Of a stretch of DNA of 64,000 nt, positions 26,436-37,580 are shown in pieces. The stretch comes from Circinella umbellata (lineage: Eukaryota; Mucoromycota; Mucoromycetes; Mucorales; Lichtheimiaceae): the NCBI GenBank assembly GCA_025093555.1, contig JAIWNF010000001.1, positions 62,001-126,000 of the forward strand, in the 5' to 3' direction. The position numbers were made by a program, and so were the translations under genes. The notes under the pieces were generated by a model, which worked only from the letters and a program-made list of their open reading frames with translations, had not been told where the DNA came from and did no database searches. Every line of letters starts with the position of its first letter. The stretch's first letter is position 1.

Positions 26436-27105
26436 TTTTTTTCTTTTTTTTTTCGGTTCAATCGAAAAGTGTAGAAAATAAAAACACACACCACAAAAGT
26501 ATCAAATGAGGGCGGGGGGACGCTTTAAAATGGCAGACAACATTATTTCAATTACCGATGGATTTTTTCTAGTTTTACTACACTCAATTTAACTTTATAA
26601 AATAAAGTGGTTGCATTCATATTACTACTTGAATTCAAGCATGGTTTCTACTACTAAAAAGATGGAATTATTCTCTTTCCTAATATTATATATATTATTC
26701 GATGGAGGGGGGGTTATATATTAATTAATATCTTCTTTGAAATTGTCATAATCCTCCAGGAAAATATTAATGAGAAATCTGTCTCATATATTAATATACA
26801 CCCCCCCCTTTTTTTTTTACACGTACTCTGACAATCTGAATAGGACAAGAGAGAGTATCACAAGTTAAAACGTTTTATGCATGAATAATTAAAAGTCTAA
26901 TTAGTTATAAACTTGGGTGTATATTACAAATATAATATAAAAAGATATTCAGCCTATAATTTTATTATGAGAAAAGAATGAGTGTTTAGCACGGAAAAAA
27001 AAGGTAAAAAAAAAAACACGTAAAACAGAAACGCGTAGAAACAATCACGCGTTTTTTTTTTCTCTTTTTCTTCTTCTTTACACACACACACATACACACA
27101 CACGC

Positions 27106-27121
27106 ATATATATATATAAAC
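27106..27121 (+). promoter_or_regulatory. TATA-like element upstream of the BRCA1-like gene
   Basis: ATATATATATATAAAC directly follows a CA repeat and ends 30 bp before the ATG at 27,151. Spacing to a transcription start is possible but unproven. Confidence 0.3.
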
Positions 27122-27150
27122 CCTCAGTTATCGTGTGTATATGTGTATCC

Positions 27151-28807
27151 ATGACATCGTATGAAAGATCAGGATCAGCTCTTGCTAATGAATTACCTAA
27201 TACCTTTGGTGGTTTATTATGGCGAATGCGAGGTGAATTGACATGTCCCATTTGGTAAATAAATAAATATATATCTTATGGTTTATGTATAATGTTTGGA
27301 GTGAACAGGTTTAAATCTCATAACTTTTTATAATTCTAGTCTTCAAATGTTGAGTAATACAAAAAGAACCCCTTGTGGTCATAACTTTTGCAAAGAATGT
27401 ATTGAACAAGCATTACAAAGTAATTTGAAAACATGTCCTGTATGTAAACAAGGGATTCATCGTCGAGCTCTTGTTGATGCAAGTTCAATAGATTTGATTG
27501 TAAAAGACTTTATACAACTTCGGTCTGATTATGAAAAAGAATTTGATCAAGGTAAAGAATAAGAAATAGAAATAAGAAATAAGAAATAAAGTGTAATTAA
27601 TATGAGATTATATATATATCGCAACAAGATTTATCATTACAAGTACCTATACAAACTGATTGGCGGAATGATCCAATTTCTGATCTTTCATTAAAATTTC
27701 CATATCCAACAAAAGAATCTGCGGTAAAGAAATATAGCTACTATATACTACTTAGTAAAAGAGTAAGAGTAATATTAAGTTATTTTAATAGGAAAATAAA
27801 CAAGAAGAAGAAGTATCAAGTACAGAAAGACAACATAGTGTTATGTTATCAAATATTCCGGATGAAAATGTGGTAAATTATATCGAATTTATTACTCTCT
27901 TAAAAAACAATGAACTATTTCGATTAACTTGGGTGTATATTTATATATAACAAATAATTATAGAAGGAATATTTTAAAGAATTAATAAATAGATACCCAA
28001 ATAATATACGTGAAGCAACAGATATATCAGAAATGACTTGTCTTGTAACAACTACAGGTAAAAAAAAACATTGTTCTTCTTAATAATAAATAAAGTGTAG
28101 ATTTGAACCGCTTCTCCCATCCCACACAACAGATGATAATAGGTTGGTAATAAATCGAACAGTGAAATATTTACAAGCAATGCTTATGGAAAAATCGATT
28201 GTAAATCAAGATTGTAAGTAAGAAGAAAAGTATCCTATTATTATGATGATTGATTTACTCACATGTTATCATTACAAGGGATAATTGCGTGCCATGAACA
28301 AAATCAATTGGTTTCAACAGATGCATATCAAATACTGGGTGATACATTCAGTCAACAAAACATTCCAAAAAAAATTCAAGAACAACATGCACAAGGGGTA
28401 CATAGAAAAGAAATAAATATATACGATGATAATGATGATACGTAATTATATATTAATGATTCCTATTATTTATTTATTAGAATAAACTATTCAATAATCG
28501 AGAATTTTGGTTATATAAAGATAGTTTTCAAGAAAATTTCAAACCAGATGATATTAAATCACTTATCACGTTAGCTGGGGGCCGAGTTGTCTTATCTCCT
28601 CACGAGTTTTCATCATTATCTCAAGGAGAAATCATTTGTGGCACTAAAATGACGACTGAAGAATCTCAAACTATTTTTAATATGTATGGTAAAAGACCTA
28701 TACATTGTCAATGGATTGCTAGTTGTATTCATCTCTATCAACTTAAAAAATTAAAAAAATATATTGCTGGCGATAAGAACAATAAAAATTATTATCGAGA
28801 AGAGTAG
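27151..28807 (+). CDS. Compact BRCA1-like RING + tandem BRCT protein
   Basis: Eight exons with consistent phases: 27151-27254, 27340-27551, 27629-27723, 27792-27872, 27964-28057, 28133-28213, 28279-28397 and 28481-28807, giving 370 aa. A C3HC4 RING lies at residues 32-70 (C32, C35, C47, H49, C52, C55, C67, C70), followed by QGIHRRALVDASSIDLIVKD. This matches the helix after the BRCA1 RING that pairs with BARD1. Two BRCT repeats fill the C-terminal half, about 185-245 and 265-360, each with its signature Trp (W223 in QDWIIACH, W340 in CQWIASCIHLYQ) and with LITLAGGRVV in the second. This RING...BRCT-BRCT order is that of BRCA1/BARD1, E3 ligases in homologous recombination. The long middle of animal BRCA1 and the ankyrin repeats of BARD1 are absent. 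A different RING/BRCT repair protein is the alternative. It is divergent from ATP11. Confidence 0.8.
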
Positions 28808-28958
28808 CTCATATAAAAAGTAATCTATATTTATGCAGTGTTAAAATAATATAAAAAAAGGTCCGAGCATAAACTGCGGCATCAATTTTCTCTCTCTTTT
28901 TTTTTTTCCTTTTTTTTTTTTTTCATTACAAAAGAAATATAGGGTGTCAAAACTAATA

Positions 28959-29186
28959 ATGAACTTGGGTGATTTTTTACGTCGTTTTTTGCTTAATCAA
29001 CAACCGACAACAACAACAAGTAATACACAAGATCAACAAGTGAATGCTACTGACAATGTAACTTCTGTTTCTGTCGCCATTGATCCCAGACAACAACTTG
29101 TTCATGTCCGTCATTTAAAACGGGGTCGAAGTACTGCAAGTCGACGAGCTACTTTTCTTTTACCTGATGTTCCAGCTGCTTCTTGA
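28959..29186 (+). CDS. Small hypothetical protein, 75 aa
   Basis: ATG at 28,959 to a TGA at 29,184. The product starts MNLGDFLRRFLLNQQ, has a Thr/Asn/Gln-rich middle and ends with a basic then hydrophobic tail (HVRHLKRGRSTASRRATFLL). Codon use is less AT-driven than in noncoding frames nearby. A 28,890-28,923 poly-T tract precedes it, similar to other gene starts here. It sits 150 bp after the BRCA1-like gene on the same strand. No family recognised; it might instead be an alternative 3' part of a transcript. Confidence 0.4.
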   Translation: MNLGDFLRRFLLNQQPTTTTSNTQDQQVNATDNVTSVSVAIDPRQQLVHVRHLKRGRSTASRRATFLLPDVPAAS

Positions 29187-29497
29187 CTAAAAAAAAAAAA
29201 GAAACTTTCTTCTTATTATGTTACAAACTTTTTATGCTACATGTATTATGATAACAAAAAAAAAAAATAATCAAAAAATCAATCATATACAAGCTTATAT
29301 ATGTACACATAATTGTTATATATACATGTGAAGCTTTTACCCCGTTACTCCTTCATGAACTAACCAGACACATATTCCCATTTATAAGAAAACAATAACA
29401 GATATATATATATATATATATACCCTTCTTGGTCCGATCTTCTTTCTCTTTCTCTCTTTTTTTTTCTTTTCCTTTTATTAACAATATCATTTAAACA

Positions 29498-30834
29498 TCA
29501 TCGTATGGAAGAAGTATTCGTATTGTTTGTAGTAGTTGTAATAGTACTATCATTATCATTGTTGTTATTGAGATTATTTTCGTCGTCTATTGTATAAGCA
29601 GGAGTGTATTCAGGAAGATCAAAATCAACAGCGACTGCTTCATCACCACCCACTATTGGTGACACGGAAGGTTGATCTGCAGGATAATCAGTAACAATAA
29701 TAGGATATTCGAGAATCAATGGTTCTGGTTGTAATGAAGATGATGTTGTAAAATAAATAATAAGACGAAGACGATGTGAAATGTCCAAGAAAGGATTAAA
29801 CATATGTGTTCGAACAGGTCGTGTGATTTGATGTATAGGTGTTGTGACAGGAATGGGTGTGCGAATAAAATGAGTTTCTGAATTGCCTGAATAAGTAGGC
29901 GGATGATAAGCTGTTGGAGGGAATCGACTAATCATTGGTGGTAAATTATGTACACCCGATTTTGTTGAAAATCTTGAAAAAAAAAAAAAAAATTGAATGA
30001 GTTTCTCTTGTCATAAATGCGGGGTAGGGAAGCGGGGGAGGGGTAAGAAAAGGATAATAAACACATTTTTTAATTATTACTACACAATGAGAGAGAACCT
30101 TTTTATTTTTACCTATAAGTTTCTATTTCTTCCAAAGCTAACTCTATTCGATCCACTTCAACAAGTTCTTTTTCTACACTCCAACGTAATGCAATAACTA
30201 CTTCTCCAGCTTCTACTGCTACTGCTTTTGGAACTTCTGCTGACCATTCAAACCATTCCTTGGCATTATTATATTCAATGCAGGGTATCATTGCACTTGG
30301 ACTTGGTAAGTAATGACGACATAAAGTAACGGATCGTTGAATCCTATATTTCTTGAAAAACGAACCACCTGAAAAAATGGCAAGTAAAGTATATTCAACA
30401 AAAGCATGTTTGGTACGAGTCGATGCGGGTAAAGTCGTTGGAAGATGTAATCCAAATTCAATTATTTCCTCTCCTGTGAAAATAAGTTCCTTTTCAATTT
30501 TACATAACGACATGGTTGAATCCAATCGCATCGTATTTTTACTATTACTTCCAGCTTCATCCCCTGCTAGTTCCCTTGGTAAAGCGGCTACAGGTGCTTG
30601 AATATCTAATCCGGCTTTACCACTTAATTGTAAAGTAATACGATTCCATTTCAATTTTCGATCATTAAATAATACGTGACCCATCAATCGTGTACGAACG
30701 TGTGACATTGGGTTATCCGTAGAAGCTGGACCGATAAAGTAAACAGGTGCTTCTTCGATATGTAATTCAACTGGGGGTTTCTGTGGTTTCACGGATGATA
30801 AATCATGTGTATTGAATCTTTTCACCATTCCCAT
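29498..30834 (-). CDS. Arrestin-domain protein (alpha-arrestin type)
   Basis: Two exons, 30113-30834 and 29498-29972 (398 aa). The first exon codes for an arrestin-like N domain: ELHIEEAPVYFIGPASTDNP, MSHVRTRLMGHVLFNDRKL, then IEKELIFTGEEIIEFGLHLP and HAFVEYTLLAIFSGGSFFKK. This strand pattern is typical of fungal alpha-arrestins, adaptors that bring Rsp5/NEDD4 ubiquitin ligases to membrane transporters. The C-terminal part has several Pro/Tyr sites, including YHPPTYSG (a PPxY-like PPTY, candidate ligase-binding motif) and PEYTPAY, and ends in a long Asn/Thr-rich tail. The ATG at 30,834 is followed by MGMVKRFN. The next gene downstream on the same strand has no shared promoter. Confidence 0.8.
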
Positions 30835-31546
30835 TTTGTTGTCGATGTTATTATGTTATTACTGGTATATATATATGTATAAAGGGGGGGCGGCAGAGAA
30901 AGAGGGGTTTGATATGAATGATACAATGTTATTGTTTATATATGATAAAGAAAATAAAAGATAAAAAAAAAAAGAAATGCGGGAAAGAAGGAGTTACAAA
31001 TAAAAAAACCAGGGAAAAATTACCCATTTTTTTTCATTTCAGCCCTTCCAAACCTCGAGTTAATAAATAATCTTTTTTTTCCCTCCGCTCCCGCTAATTG
31101 GTTTCTCTGAATTTTTTTACCCACATTTGATAAAAAAATATATGTCACCTGGTTTGTTTTTAATGGTGATAATCGGATAAAAGTAAATAATCTGTGTTCA
31201 ATGTTTTTTGTTTTACTCATGTCACTTTGTTTGTTATGTGTCCAAGCTTTTATTGTATAATGACATATATGACAAGGACTATTTATTATTGTTATATCGT
31301 ATTATTAAGGTTAAAAGAAGTTATACCACTATAGATGGTTTGTTTCATAATTCCACAATCGTCTAGTATAATTATAATATATGACTTTTTATATTCAAAT
31401 TTGTAATAAAAAATACTTTTGTTTAGAAAGTTAAATATATTTTGTTATTTTTCAAGACCCAATGAATTTGAGATAAAAGGGGGTGAGGGGGAAGAGAGAG
31501 GGAAAGGGAGGGTATATCGTGTGTAATGGTGTGTCCTCTTGAAAAG
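30835..31546. other. Intergenic region between IST1 and the arrestin gene
   Basis: No supported gene. A 66-codon minus frame at 31,020-31,220 has no recognisable features. GA-rich stretch at 31,475-31,515. Confidence 0.5.
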
Positions 31547-32678
31547 TTATCTTCGTTTCAAAGCTTCTAATCTTTTAGCTAAAGCATCAAAATCATTTGT
31601 ATCATCTTTAGGTTTTGGAGTAACAGGAGCGGGTGAACGTTTCATATTGGATGGTATATTGGATGGGATTTCAGGTAAATCAATGGTTGGTTCTGAAGGT
31701 ACCGATGATGTCTAAGATTACTATTTAATTAATATATTTTATATAGATTAATTATGGGGAAGAATTATAAATAAAAATAACTTACAGAATCATTATCTGT
31801 AGTAGGAGCTTTTAGGTCAGCTAAAAGAGGAGATTCTAATTCACCAGGATATGTTTCAGCTAATCCACCACCTCCACTTGAAGTATCATCATCGTCTACT
31901 TCTTCTTCTTCTTCCTCAGCAGCTAATATACTTGAAGTCCATGGTACATCGTATGATTTAGCAATTTCTTCAAGATATCTTTCAACAAGATAAGGATCAG
32001 GTGCACTAACTTGAAGTTTATGTATAACCTATAAAAGATAATAAATTAGTTTATATGATTATCTTTATATATTCGTAGGGTTAATTCTTACTCTATCACT
32101 GACAACATGATCTACATTATCAAGTGCATTCATAACAAATTCTTTTCCATATCTTGCAATAAATTGATCTCTAACCTAAATAATAATAAAGTTTAATCTC
32201 TTTCCTTCATTTATATTTATATGACCTCTTACCGCTGCTAATTCTTTGACTTCATCCGTACGAGGTGCTGCCCAAATTAATGTATTGACAGCTTCAGAAA
32301 TACCTGGGTCACATTCCCTTTTATAATAAAGAAAATATTGTAAGTATACATTAACTGTTTCCACCCTCCCCCTTCCTACATTTCACACACACACACACAC
32401 ACAAAATAAAAGAAAGTTTACTTGTATTGTTCAATTAATCCAAATCGTGCAAGTAATAAATCACAGTAAAGCTCAAGCATTTCCATTGTTTCAATTAATA
32501 AATCTTCACGAATAATATGTTCTACTCGAATACGTGCACTTTCTTCTTTCCCTTTATCAAGAAGTGTTGCAATTTCTCTACGTTGATGTTGACCAAGAGA
32601 ATTTTTTTTCGCTTGTAACATTTTTAAACGATTAATAGATAATTTCAAATGAACTTTAAGTTTATTAGGTTGAAACAT
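31547..32678 (-). CDS. IST1: IST1, ESCRT-III-associated regulator of Vps4
   Basis: Acts at endosomes, binding ESCRT-III and the Vps4 ATPase. Five exons: 32422-32678, 32233-32317, 32092-32175, 31786-32028 and 31547-31711 (277 aa). The N-terminal IST1 (DUF292) domain is clear: KVHLKLSINRLKMLQAKKNS, RREIATLLDKGKEESARIRV, EHIIREDLLIETMEMLELYC, DLLLARFGLI, then VNTLIWAAPRTDEVKELAAV and DQFIARYGKEFVMNAL. The middle has an 8-residue acidic run. The C-terminus reads DFDALAKRLEALKRR, which fits the MIM1 motif (LxxRLxxLK) that docks the Vps4 MIT domain. The frame is complete and start and stop are as in the family, so it is likely functional. Confidence 0.94.
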
Positions 32679-32845
32679 GTTTTATTCCAAATGTATTGAT
32701 TGAAGGAGAAAGAAAAGGTTATGCAAAAAAAAAAAAAAAGAAAAGAAAAAATTATACGCGTAACACTAAAGAATGAGTTTCGATTTTAGAGTTGTTGTAT
32801 ATAAAATATGATCTTTCAACACAAGTTGAAAGTCCCTTCTTTCAT

Positions 32846-33445
32846 TAAAGAATTATCAGGTCATTTTTAATAAGTACTGAGAATCAGTTTTGAGCATTAC
32901 AAAGGTTTATTTGATATATGATCGATGCTTTAAGGTTAGAGTCACTAAATTTATTCTTATGAGAACGTACTTCTTCAGGTACATTACGAATGGATAATTA
33001 ATTCCCTGTCATTAACTACTGTACTACTTGGTGTGGTTAAAGTTGATAGAAGAGTAAGATAAGTTGGAAATGTTTGATATATAAAAGTAACAACACAATA
33101 ATACTTTACTGCCTAATTCTAAGATTTAAGTATGTCTCGGGATATGGAGATCACTGATTTTTTTTGGGGGGTGGGGAATCAGGATATCGTGGTAATGGTA
33201 CTTTAGTTTCAAGTAACCTTTCGAATGGGGTATCTAAAGAAGGAAAAGAAAAAAACACAAGTAAATAGTTGATGTATAACAAAACGGACAACTTTAGGTT
33301 CATCCAAACCATCACCAGCAGCCATTTATAATCACCTTCCGCTTCTTCGATCTTTTCATCATCCTTATTTATATTGTCTTCGTCACTACTAATACTTAAT
33401 TCAGTGAATGTTTTATTTTTTTCATCATACATATTATTTTCTCGA
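32846..33445 (-). pseudogene. Degraded repeat related to 47.4-48.1 kb, with acidic coding remnant
   Basis: 32,850-33,090 is a diverged copy of sequence at 47,437-47,590 and 47,985-48,100 (shared pieces include TTTATTTGATATATGAT, TTTATTCTTATGA and GTAAGATAAGTTGGAAATGT). 33,151-33,432 on the minus strand encodes an acidic start (ELSISSDEDNINKDDEKIEE) and then non-descript residues. It is probably a remnant of the lineage-specific family or its flank. No function assigned. Confidence 0.4.
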
Positions 33446-33995
33446 AGTACCTTAATATTCTTCTTTGTAATCCATCATAACATTAAGGTTCCTTTATCAC
33501 CCTTATGGTCTTGTTTCAATTCTCCGACAGTTGTGATAGTTTATCATTTATTTATGCACTCATTTTTTTTTTACCAACCAGCAGGAACACGTTTTCTTAC
33601 TTTTTTACTTTTGCATATCACAATCCACCCCCATTATAATTAAAACCATATTTAAACGATAAATTCAAAATTAACTATCAAAGAGCGTGTTCTTAACGCG
33701 TCCCAGTCCTATGAATAGCTAAAGGAACTCTTGTTAAAGGACTCACCTAAAGAAACTGGGTACTACTACAATTTCATCGTGGGTTTTTTTTTTTCAAATA
33801 TTCCATTCAAACAAATTTAATTAACTTGAACTCATGGTTATTATTATTATTTTAGTTTTCTTTTAAGTGAAGAGAACTTAAAACATCATCAACAGTTTGA
33901 ATCTTAAAATTACAAACAAAGACTTCGTTGTATGTGAACAAGATGGAGTCATTGGCCAAGTAAGAAATAAGAAGCCTGGTGGCGTTTATTCGACT

Positions 33996-34046
33996 TTTAA
34001 TATGTGAGGATTTGTACCTGTTTAGCGAAATACCAGTTAACTTTGG
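33996..34046. mobile_element. Fragment of the pogo/mariner-type element
   Basis: TATGTGAGGATTTGTACCTG followed by TTTAGCGAAATACCAG is the reverse complement of the right-hand end region of the 38,290-39,119 element (39,050-39,090). No second end or target duplication was found, so it is a truncated copy. Confidence 0.55.
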
Positions 34047-34379
34047 AAATGCAGGTGAGAACTATAGAACATACTGAAACATAAAATATGTACATGATAT
34101 ATATTAAAAAAAATGACGGTTAATTTTAATGTACCTAACTGTTTAATATCTGTAGTCTTTCTGTTATGTGGTCTTCACTTCTAGTAATAAAAGTGGCCAT
34201 GCTCATGAAGTATTGGGCACGAGCTAAAAGTTGGATCGCGAATTGATTAAAAACAACGTATGTATTTATATAAAGCGTGGTGAACAGTTAAATAAATGTA
34301 TAGAAATAGATTGTACTAAAAAGGATAATTTACCACTATGCAAACTCTCATAAATAGATTGGTTCCTATATGGCTCATT

Positions 34380-35227
34380 GGCTGAAACAGGCCTATAAAG
34401 AAGCTCCTGAACCCGAAATATAAAATCGATGCTACAAACATTCCTGAGGAAAAACAAAACAATAGCATCAGACACATATTGAATAAAAAATCACATTCAC
34501 TCATAAAACAAGACAGTGCTGACCTCTTGTCTACTGAGCTACTAAAGCTCTCCTAATCCAACATTATAAACTTCATTAATCCACATTTACGCAATATACT
34601 CCCAGTGGTATAATGAAAAAATAACAGATGATAGACAGAAAAAAAAAAGAGGAGCTTGCATTTGATGGTGACATGAATATGATCATGATGATGGTGGATT
34701 CATCAAGGGTAATATTCAATTCAGTTTTGTCAATGAAGCTGATGACGGCGAAGACGACGACCCTCCGGTTCCTTTCTTCAGTGCATTAACTCTGGATGAA
34801 GACAGAGAAGATAATTACCCTTCAAGCCCCATGCTTAGTGTATCCAGCCTTACCGACGAAACAGATGAAGAAGAAACTCAAGTCTTATTATTGATGTCCG
34901 ACATCATTTCCCAATGATAACTGTACATACCGTAATACTACCTACTTATTTGAAGATCCAGCGCAGTTCAAATGAATGGTTGACCGTGGTTTAATGATTG
35001 ACCATATCAACAGATGTCCAGTGAATATTAGTTACTTGAATCTGCGTTGGGTAAATGTGCAAGAGAATGTTACACCTGGAGTGAAAATTATGTTGATGAA
35101 TCCATTAACTAGCAAGTATGAAGTATACACCAGTCAGCCCAAAGCTCTCAAGACGATCGGGGTCGGTGAATATAACGGTAAATTTGGTAATACAGATTTT
35201 TATACTCGTAGCCCCAAACTCGAATGA
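34380..35227 (+). pseudogene. Lineage-specific family, decayed plus-strand copy 3
   Basis: 34,390-34,700 translates, through frameshifts and a TAA, as KYKIDATNIPEEKQNNSIRH, then HSLIKQDSADLLSTELLKLS and NPHLRN. That is nearly the same protein as minus 46,800-46,560. 34,706-34,917 gives one open acidic segment (FVNEADDGEDDDPPVPFFSA onward). 34,976-35,227 opens with MVDRGLMIDHINRCPVNISY and ends TRSPKLE. Its relation to the rest is unclear; it may be a neighbouring broken gene. The orientation is opposite to the copies at 40-47 and 51-55 kb. Confidence 0.6.
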
Positions 35228-35816
35228 CATGGAAAATAATCGACACTATTTTTGTTTTCAAATGGAATGAAAAGGTAACAGTTGGGAATACATGTACGGA
35301 TCTGTATGTGGGTTACATATAATGTTTTGGTGTTCATCATTGTTGTAATTATTTTTATAGTGAAAACGATTATACAAAGCAAGCCCTTTGTCGCTATTGC
35401 CAAGATATCCAGCGAAAGGAACTGAAGTAGGAAATCATTTGACACACTAATGTCAATATCAATTATTTTATAGATAAACTTTTTCAAGTTACAAATAATT
35501 ATACATTTTTTTTTTATTTCAACATTCCTACGAACAACTTTTATTTTCTTTACGTATCAATAAAAAAGCATTTACTTATTCTAACTATTGTAAAGGAAAT
35601 GATTAATCTCTAGAAACTAGGAGTAGAGAATGGATTATGGAACATTTTTTTTTAAAAAGAAAACATATTTGCTATTTATAGCTAGATGATATGACAATGT
35701 TTGTACAGTGGGCGGAGGTCATTAATTTACTTGTTTTCTTAGGAGGATTATTATTATACACAATATTATTATTGTTTCCATTTATTATCATATGTTCTGC
35801 CATAATTTAATTGTAC
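35228..35816. other. Gene-free segment before the truncated Mutator-like end
   Basis: AT-rich, no supported gene, no repeat recognised apart from a poly-T run at 35,506-35,516. Confidence 0.45.
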
Positions 35817-36403
35817 TTCGCTTTTGCACTTTTTCACAAAGCTATTGAATGTTTTTACCATTGGTGATCAATATAAATCCGTCCCATTTTTTCAGTTCTA
35901 TTTTTACTTAATTTTATCTGTTGTCTTTGATTAAATAAATTATCTTTCATAAATAAATATTTAGCTGATTTCCTTTTTATAATTTTATCTTCAAGACTTT
36001 TTCCTTTTCATGGATTCAGACGTAAAATTCCTGAATATAAGAACTGCCATATACCATTATCTATAATTATTTGGTCTATTATAACCTTTATACTATTTTA
36101 TTCACATAATTTATATTATTTTATTATTATATGAAGCTCTTTGTCATAACAACAAACACTTCAATAGTACCATTAATTTTTATATTTGACGTATTATTAT
36201 TATTATCAAGTATTAAACGGTTTATAATCTTTCTCAATATATTTATATTATTATAGAAAAAATGAGAAAAAATGAGAAAAAAGGGTCGAGTAGTGGATGA
36301 TAAAAAAAATTAGATGAGGTGGGCTACAAAAGTTACTAAAATACCTGTAGCCCATGTGGTCTGACTTTGAAGTTTTGTAGCCCGTGTAGTAATTCTCTTA
36401 TAA
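35817..36403 (-). mobile_element. Truncated Mutator-like element end (about 590 bp)
   Basis: This is the reverse complement of the left end of the 43,181-45,870 element, from the terminal inverted repeat through about 590 bp of subterminal DNA. The outer tip is GTAGTAATTCTC at 36,392-36,403, with GGGCTACA-type motifs at 36,322-36,385. Homology stops at AAGTACAAT (about 35,817), so the rest of the element is missing. Identity by eye is high but not perfect (for example CCCGTGTAG against CCCATGTAG). Confidence 0.8.
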
Positions 36404-36559
36404 TATTGGTATGTTTTTATATTAGTTTGTACTTTGAACTCGCTTGAATCACAATATTACTAAGCGCCATAACACTTATAATAATTAAATTATATACTTG
36501 TATTAACGCTCGATTAAAAAGATACATTAAAAAAAACATATAGTTCCAAAGCTGTTTTT

Positions 36560-36931
36560 ATGGAGCAAGAAAGGATTGTATTACAAAAACTGCACAATGC
36601 AATTTTTGAGATGGAATCTGACCAGCAGAAATATGATCTACTATTAAGTATCAGTGATTTAATTGATGAAACCCTTTTGGACCCTACGAGTACTAGTGAC
36701 ATCGAGCTACCTAGTGATGTGATAACCAAGGGTCGTCCTAAGAACACAAAAAATGCACGCATACCATCAAAATTTGAAACTGAAGAAATTAAAAATCGCA
36801 AAACAACTAAAAATAAAAAGGCCGTATGCGAATCAGATCGAGAAATAGTTCAGACAACAATGATGAAATATTTATATTTCCTCAAATTGGCAAAAGAAAA
36901 GATCGTGAAATGGAATTTCTTGAAAATTTGA
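36560..36931 (+). pseudogene. C-terminal fragment of a Mutator-type transposase-like protein
   Basis: A 123-codon frame with LQKLHNAIFEMESDQQKYDL followed by SDVITKGRPKNTKN and a Lys-rich tail. A TKGRPxx segment at the end of a helical stretch is characteristic of the region between the transposase and OTU parts of Mutator-like proteins. The same motif (VKTKGRPPKRSD) occurs in the element at 43-46 kb. No transposase core is present here, so it is a fragment, probably connected to the truncated end just upstream. Confidence 0.5.
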
Positions 36932-36960
36932 ACAACAAAAAGAAGTAAGAATCATTATTC

Positions 36961-37580
36961 GGGTGGGTGTTTTTTCACATAGATTTTGATTTTTCAGGTA
37001 GATTTTTAAATTTCAGGAACAACCACTTTTGGCAAGGAAAAGCAGTCAGCTTACCCATTATTATTACTTCTTGTTGGTGCACATACATTACCAAGTGGCC
37101 AAGATATATTTATCCATTATTAATAATTACATTAGCTTAAAGAAATATCAAATTCAAAAATATATTACTATTCTATTTTTTTAAATTCAATGATGGCCAT
37201 ATGGGATTCCACAATATTGTACACAATCTCATCTTCTGATTTGTTATACTGATTGTTGTAATTTTTACTTTATTTAAATTGAGCGAGAACGTGATTATGG
37301 TGAATTTGTTTGCTTCAATCAGATATCGAAGTGAATATCAAACTATTAGGGTACAATGTGATGCATCGGAAATGTTGAACGGTCATTAGAATTGGTTGTA
37401 AACTATAAGCAAGATAGGCTATAAATGCGAAAACAATAAAAATATACACAAAAAATCACCCTTTGAAAAAGTACCTGAAAAATACGACGTGAAAAAACAC
37501 AAATTATCATGTGTAACCTAAGGTGTGTGCGAAGTACACAAAAAGTCGAAAATCTACGTGAAAAAACACACCACCCATAT
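36961..37580. mobile_element. Short TIR element, nonautonomous (about 620 bp)
   Basis: Imperfect inverted ends: left GGGTGGGTGTTTTTTCAC followed by ATAGATTTT, right (reverse complement) GGGTGGTGTGTTTTTTCAC followed by GTAGATTTTC. An internal CGTGAAAAAACAC copy lies at 37,481-37,494. No coding capacity. I could not see a convincing target duplication, so the class is open. Confidence 0.5.
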
